Shown piece after piece: positions 60,560 through 64,000 of a stretch of 64,000 nucleotides of DNA. The stretch spans positions 4,030,001 through 4,094,000 of the forward strand of contig NZ_JAUSZM010000003.1 in NCBI RefSeq assembly GCF_030817655.1, written 5' to 3'. The DNA comes from Streptomyces sp. V4I2 (GTDB lineage: Bacteria; Actinomycetota; Actinomycetes; Streptomycetales; Streptomycetaceae). Numbering within the stretch: position 1 is the stretch's first letter; each line of letters begins with the position of its first letter. A program made the translations under genes and the position numbers. Under the pieces are notes generated by a model. That model was not told the origin of the DNA. It searched no databases and saw only the letters and a list, made by a program, of their open reading frames with translations.

Positions 60560-61549
60560 TCAACGGAGGGGCCATGCATACGGCCCCTCCGGGTCGTCCA
60601 GCCACGCCCACTCGCGTTCGCCGCTGACCGTCAGGCCGTAGCGCTCGCGCTGCGGCTGCCCCTCGCGCTCCCACAGTGCGTACGCCTCCTGCGGGTCCAG
60701 GCTGCCGCGGGTCAGGGCGAGCAGGAAGCGGAACAGCTCGTGGTCCCTGGCCCGGCGCGGCACGCCGCCCAGCGGGGCCTGCTCCGGCTCCGGCCCGCCG
60801 CCGCGCAGCGGCACGAAGTAGGCGGGCGTGTGCAGGAAATGTCCCTCGGCCTGCCCGGCGTCCGTCACCGTCAGCGCGACCAGGCCGGTGGCGAGCGGGG
60901 TCAGGATGCGGGCGCCGGGGCGGCACTGGAAGAGCCAGGCGGGCGGGATCGACGGCAGTGTGCAGGTCGCGATGATCCGGTCGAAGGGGGCTCGTTCGGG
61001 TACCCCGCGCGCTCCGTCGCCGGTGACGACGACCGGGTGGTACCCGGCGGCCGCCAGATGCTGCCGGGCAGCCTCGGTGATCTCGGGTTCCAGGTCGACG
61101 GTGGTGACGAGGCCGTCGTCGCCGAGCCGGTGGGCGAGCAGCGCCGCGTTGTACCCCGTACCCGCGCCGATCTCCAGGACCCGGTCGCCGTCCCGCACCC
61201 GCAGTTCGGCCAGCATCATCGCCATCAGTGAGGGCTGGCTGCTGGAGGAGACCAGCTCGCCGTCGCGCAGCCGGGTGGCCAGCGGGGCGTCGGCGTAGGC
61301 GCCACGCAGCCAGCGCTCGCGGTTGCGCGGGTCGGGGCTCTCGCCCCAGCGCCGCTCGTAGCCGCCCACGACGCCGACGTAGTAGTACGGCACGAACAGG
61401 TGCCGCGGCACCGCCAGGAACACCTCCCGCCACACCGGGTCGGCGGCCCACGCCCCGCTCGCGTCGATCGCCCGTACCAGCGCGGCCCGCGCGGCGGCTG
61501 CGAGGTCGGTGAGGTGTTTGTGGTCCCGGTCGAGATCGTGCGCGCCCAT
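60560..61549 (-). CDS. Protein-L-isoaspartate O-methyltransferase-like protein
   Basis: 329 residues. A PCMT-type SAM methyltransferase. Residues PRHLFVPYYYVGVVGGYERR and LVSSSSQPSLMAMMLAELRV match the region before the SAM loop; VLEIGAGTGYNAALLAHRLG is the SAM-binding motif, followed by VTTVDLEPEI. Members repair isoaspartyl residues or modify peptides. The C-terminal extension (about 230-329) is beyond the classic enzyme and common in Streptomyces paralogues, so the substrate is uncertain. ATG 61549 is preferred because the family alignment begins there; the ribosome site is weak. Its stop lies next to the FHA gene stop, and a hairpin covers its last codons. Divergent from the haemoglobin gene. 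Confidence 0.8.
   Translation of the reverse strand: MGAHDLDRDHKHLTDLAAAARAALVRAIDASGAWAADPVWREVFLAVPRHLFVPYYYVGVVGGYERRWGESPDPRNRERWLRGAYADAPLATRLRDGELVSSSSQPSLMAMMLAELRVRDGDRVLEIGAGTGYNAALLAHRLGDDGLVTTVDLEPEITEAARQHLAAAGYHPVVVTGDGARGVPERAPFDRIIATCTLPSIPPAWLFQCRPGARILTPLATGLVALTVTDAGQAEGHFLHTPAYFVPLRGGGPEPEQAPLGGVPRRARDHELFRFLLALTRGSLDPQEAYALWEREGQPQRERYGLTVSGEREWAWLDDPEGPYAWPLR
60565..60590. terminator. Bidirectional hairpin at the FHA/methyltransferase ends
   Basis: GGAGGGGCC (60565-60573) and GGCCCCTCC (60582-60590) around an 8-base loop, six bases after the FHA stop and inside the last codons of the opposite gene. Confidence 0.7.
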
Positions 61550-61596
61550 GGGTCCACTGTCCTGCGGCAGCCGCCCGGAAGCGAGCCGTTGCGTCG

Positions 61597-61617
61597 GTCC
61601 TAGGCCAGTCCTAGGCC
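61597..61617. repeat. Direct repeat GTCCTAGGCC in the divergent promoter region
   Basis: Two copies of GTCCTAGGCC separated by one base (61597-61606 and 61608-61617), between the divergent methyltransferase and haemoglobin genes. Could be a regulator-binding site. Confidence 0.4.
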
Positions 61618-61646
61618 TTGAGTCCTGGGTCTCCCCGTCTGAGACC

Positions 61647-62060
61647 ATGGGTGACGTGACAGAGATTCGGCGCGGCACGCTTCAGGAGCAGACCTTCTAC
61701 GAGCAGGTCGGCGGGGAGGAGACCTTCCGCCGCCTCGTCCACCGTTTCTACGAGGGAGTCGCCGAGGACCCGATCCTGCGGCCCATGTACCCGGAGGAGG
61801 ACCTCGGCCCGGCCGAGGAGCGCCTCGTGCTGTTCCTGATCCAGTACTGGGGCGGCCCGACGACGTACAGCGACAACCGCGGCCACCCGCGCCTGCGGAT
61901 GCGCCACGCCCCCTTCACCGTCGACCGGGCGGCGCACGACGCCTGGCTGAAGCACATGCGGGACGCCGTCGACGAGCTCGGCCTGTCCGAGGAGCACGAG
62001 CACACGCTGTGGAACTACCTGACGTACGCGGCGGCCTCGATGGTGAACACTCCCGACTGA
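61647..62060 (+). CDS. glbO: Truncated haemoglobin, group II (GlbO-type)
   Basis: 137 residues. Oxygen- or NO-binding haem protein of the 2/2 globin fold. Recognisable residues: FYEQVGGEETFRRLVHRFYE (with Tyr B10), PMYPEEDLGPAEERLVLFLI, QYWGGPTTYSDNRGHPRLRM, then RHAPF with the proximal His, and Trp in HDAWLKHM (G8), which together mark group II. May protect respiration from NO or deliver oxygen at membranes. ATG 61647 is the likely start, with an in-frame GTG at 61656 as alternative; the ribosome site is weak. The 192 bases downstream hold only a few short repeats (GACCGACTGAGC-like) before the next gene. Confidence 0.92.
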   Translation: MGDVTEIRRGTLQEQTFYEQVGGEETFRRLVHRFYEGVAEDPILRPMYPEEDLGPAEERLVLFLIQYWGGPTTYSDNRGHPRLRMRHAPFTVDRAAHDAWLKHMRDAVDELGLSEEHEHTLWNYLTYAAASMVNTPD

Positions 62061-62252
62061 GCACGACCGACTGAGCGATACCGACTGAGCACGACCGTCG
62101 AGGCTCGGATTCCGGTCGCGCGACCCCGGATTCCGGTCACGATCCGGTCAAGCCCGGCCCTGAAGCGCTTACCCCCGGCCCGTCCCCTCTGACAACATCG
62201 CCCGGAGATCCGGACAACGGCGGGGGAACGACGGAGCACGGCGGGGGGCCGG

Positions 62253-64000
62253 GTGACGGGGTGGGGTGGGGCCGCGAGGTTCGTCCTCCTGCGTGCCCGG
62301 GCGCACCGGCTGCTGCTCGCCGCCGCCCTGCTGACCGTCCTGCTCACCACGGCCGTCCTGGCGACCCTCGCCGCCTACTCGGGCGCGATCGGCGACGCGG
62401 CCCTGCGCCATTCCTTACGGGACCCCCGCAACGCCGTCGACACCGCGCTGATCGTCAAGGCCGACGTGCCGGCCGGTCGGCGCACGGCCGCCGACGCCGC
62501 CGTACGGGACGCGGCCCGCAAGACCTTCGACGGGCTGCCGGTGACCGTGCGGACCATGCACCGGTCGGGCCCGTACGCCCTGCCCCGCTCCCTGCAGCCG
62601 CCCGCCGAGCGGTCCGGGGACCCGGATCTGACCTTCTTCGCGGCCCTGGACCGCACGCAGGTGCGGCTCGTCGCCGGACGGCTGCCCGGCCGGAGCGACG
62701 ACGGCGTCGAGGTGGCCCTTCCGCAGACCGCCGCCCGGCTCCTCGGCCTCGAGCCCGGTGACCGCCTCACCGTCACCGACCGGCTCGGCGGCCCGAAGGT
62801 ACGCGTCACGGTCACCGGCCTCTACCGGCCGGCCCGGGCGGACGCGCCGTACTGGACGCTGGACGACCTGGGCGGCCGCGGGGTCAAGCAGGTCGACTTC
62901 ACGACGTACGGTCCGCTGCTCGCCGATCCGGGTGTGGCGGCCGGCGACGCGGTGAGCGCCGGGCCGTCGGCCTGGCTGGCCTCGGCTGACTTCTCGACGC
63001 TGACGACCGGGCGGATCGACGACCTGCGGGCGGCGGCCCGCGCCGGGAACTCGGCCCTGCGGGGGCAGCCGGTGCTCAGCGGCAGTACCGCCGCCGCCAC
63101 CGACCTGCCCGACGTCCTCGACCGTGTCGACCGCTCGCTGCTCGTCTCCCGCTCCACGCTCCTGATCGTCGCTCTCCAACTGGTGCTGCTGGCGGCCTGT
63201 GCCCTGCTGCTGGTCGCGCGGCTGCTGAGTACCGAACGCACCGGCGAGACCCGGCTGTTGCTGGCCCGCGGCGCCTCCCGCCGCCGGATCGCGGGCCTCG
63301 CCGCCCTGGAGTCGCTGCTGCTGGCCGTCCCCTCGGTGGTCTGCGCGCCGCTGCTCGCGGGGCCGCTGACCCGGCTGCTGGCCGGGCGGGGGCCGCTGGC
63401 CCGGATCGGGCTGCACCTGGACGTGTCGGCGGGCGGGCGCGCGGGGGTGTGGCTGGTGGCGGCCGGGGTGGCGCTGGGCTGTGCGCTCGCGGTGACGCTG
63501 CCCGCGCTGACCTCGTCCTTCGGCTCCGGGCGGGCGCGTGCGCTGCCCTCCGCGATCCGCGCGGGTGCGGACCTCGGGCTGCTGGCGATGGCCTCGGTCG
63601 CGTACTGGCAGCTGAGCCGCCAGACCTCCGGCGCCGTGACCGGCGACACCACCGGCGCCCTCGGCGTCGATCCGCTGCTGGTGGCGGCGCCCGCGCTCGC
63701 GCTGCTGGCCGGAACCGTCCTGACGCTGCGGCTGCTGCCGCCGGTGGCGCGGCTCGCCGAACGCCGGGCGGCCGGCGGGCGCGGACTGACCGCGGCGCTG
63801 GCGGGCTGGCAGATCGCGCGGCGCCCGATGCGCGGGGCGGGCCCGGTGCTGCTGCTGGTCCTCGCCGTCGCGCTGGGCATGCTGGCGATCGGCCAGGGCG
63901 CCTCCTGGGACCGCTCGCAGGACGACCAGGCCGACTTCCGGGCCGGGGTGCCGGTTCGGGTCCTGGCCGCCGGGGACGGCGGGCTCGGCCGCACCGACGA
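62253..64000 (+). CDS. FtsX-like ABC transporter permease, 3' end outside window
   Basis: At least 582 residues in an open plus-strand frame from GTG. It begins (M)TGWGGAARFVLLRARAHRLL, then a hydrophobic span (LLTVLLTTAVLATLAAYSGA). A long outer domain of about 240 residues follows, then spans such as LLIVALQLVLLAACALLLVA and the FtsX coupling motif RTGETRLLLARGASRRRIAG. Further spans include GVWLVAAGVALGCALAVTLP. A second FtsX unit appears to start near the window end. The ATPase partner is probably beyond the window. Codon 55 is TTA, making it a bldA target candidate. GGAG lies some 16 bases before the GTG and GGCGGGGGGCC is closer. Confidence 0.78.
   Translation, partial: MTGWGGAARFVLLRARAHRLLLAAALLTVLLTTAVLATLAAYSGAIGDAALRHSLRDPRNAVDTALIVKADVPAGRRTAADAAVRDAARKTFDGLPVTVRTMHRSGPYALPRSLQPPAERSGDPDLTFFAALDRTQVRLVAGRLPGRSDDGVEVALPQTAARLLGLEPGDRLTVTDRLGGPKVRVTVTGLYRPARADAPYWTLDDLGGRGVKQVDFTTYGPLLADPGVAAGDAVSAGPSAWLASADFSTLTTGRIDDLRAAARAGNSALRGQPVLSGSTAAATDLPDVLDRVDRSLLVSRSTLLIVALQLVLLAACALLLVARLLSTERTGETRLLLARGASRRRIAGLAALESLLLAVPSVVCAPLLAGPLTRLLAGRGPLARIGLHLDVSAGGRAGVWLVAAGVALGCALAVTLPALTSSFGSGRARALPSAIRAGADLGLLAMASVAYWQLSRQTSGAVTGDTTGALGVDPLLVAAPALALLAGTVLTLRLLPPVARLAERRAAGGRGLTAALAGWQIARRPMRGAGPVLLLVLAVALGMLAIGQGASWDRSQDDQADFRAGVPVRVLAAGDGGLGRTD

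Overview
The window is a high-GC actinobacterial chromosome segment and almost certainly Streptomyces. Third codon positions are nearly always G or C, GTG starts and GTGA/ATGA stop-start overlaps are common, there are Tat-type signals, and rare TTA codons are confined to three genes. The gene order (asd and two aminopeptidase N genes, then a chitosan-oligosaccharide operon, then a PknG signalling locus) agrees with what I remember of one conserved arm-proximal stretch of the S. coelicolor core chromosome. No insertion sequence, integrase, tRNA, rRNA or CRISPR array is visible.

Layout. 1-7.1 kb: end of rpiB, an amino-acid permease, a membrane Ser/Thr kinase, an LPNTG surface protein, an FAD oxidase with an inverted repeat at its start, and bioY. 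7.4-14 kb: a sulfonate-type sulfur operon (ROK regulator, ABC transporter, FMN monooxygenase, TauD-like dioxygenase) with two short leader peptides, one of them MSCRTLCC, each followed by hairpins. 14-22.6 kb: a methyltransferase, a small Cys protein, a DsbA-like protein, a first pepN, an AbiEi-like/nuclease-like protein, a Tat metallophosphoesterase and a Nudix hydrolase. 22.8-33.1 kb: a large secreted subtilase, a sigma/anti-sigma pair, asd, a TTA-containing lipoprotein, a DUF1203 protein and a second pepN. 33.1-42.3 kb: a DMT exporter with a divergent MarR regulator, malQ with a repeat-rich 81-aa upstream gene, a PadR regulator with an ABC exporter, an HNH endonuclease and an MscS channel.

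42.4-49.2 kb is a six-gene operon matching csnR-E-F-G-H-K: ROK repressor, ABC importer, GH4 glycosidase and amino-sugar kinase. A DasR-like site overlaps its promoter and a CsnR-like palindrome lies just downstream. 49.6-60.6 kb is the most interesting block. GlnX-like and GlnH-like sensor proteins are followed by a TTA-containing helical protein, a PknG-type kinase, a PP2C phosphatase, a von Willebrand A protein and an FHA protein. The last kinase, phosphatase and FHA members all carry zinc ribbons. This looks like one phospho-signalling pathway running from extracellular amino-acid sensing to an FHA output. The window closes with an isoaspartyl-methyltransferase-like gene, a truncated haemoglobin and the start of an ABC permease with a TTA codon.

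Intergenic regions are short. Most convergent gene pairs are separated by strong perfect hairpins. All assignments are from reading the sequence; no database search was run.
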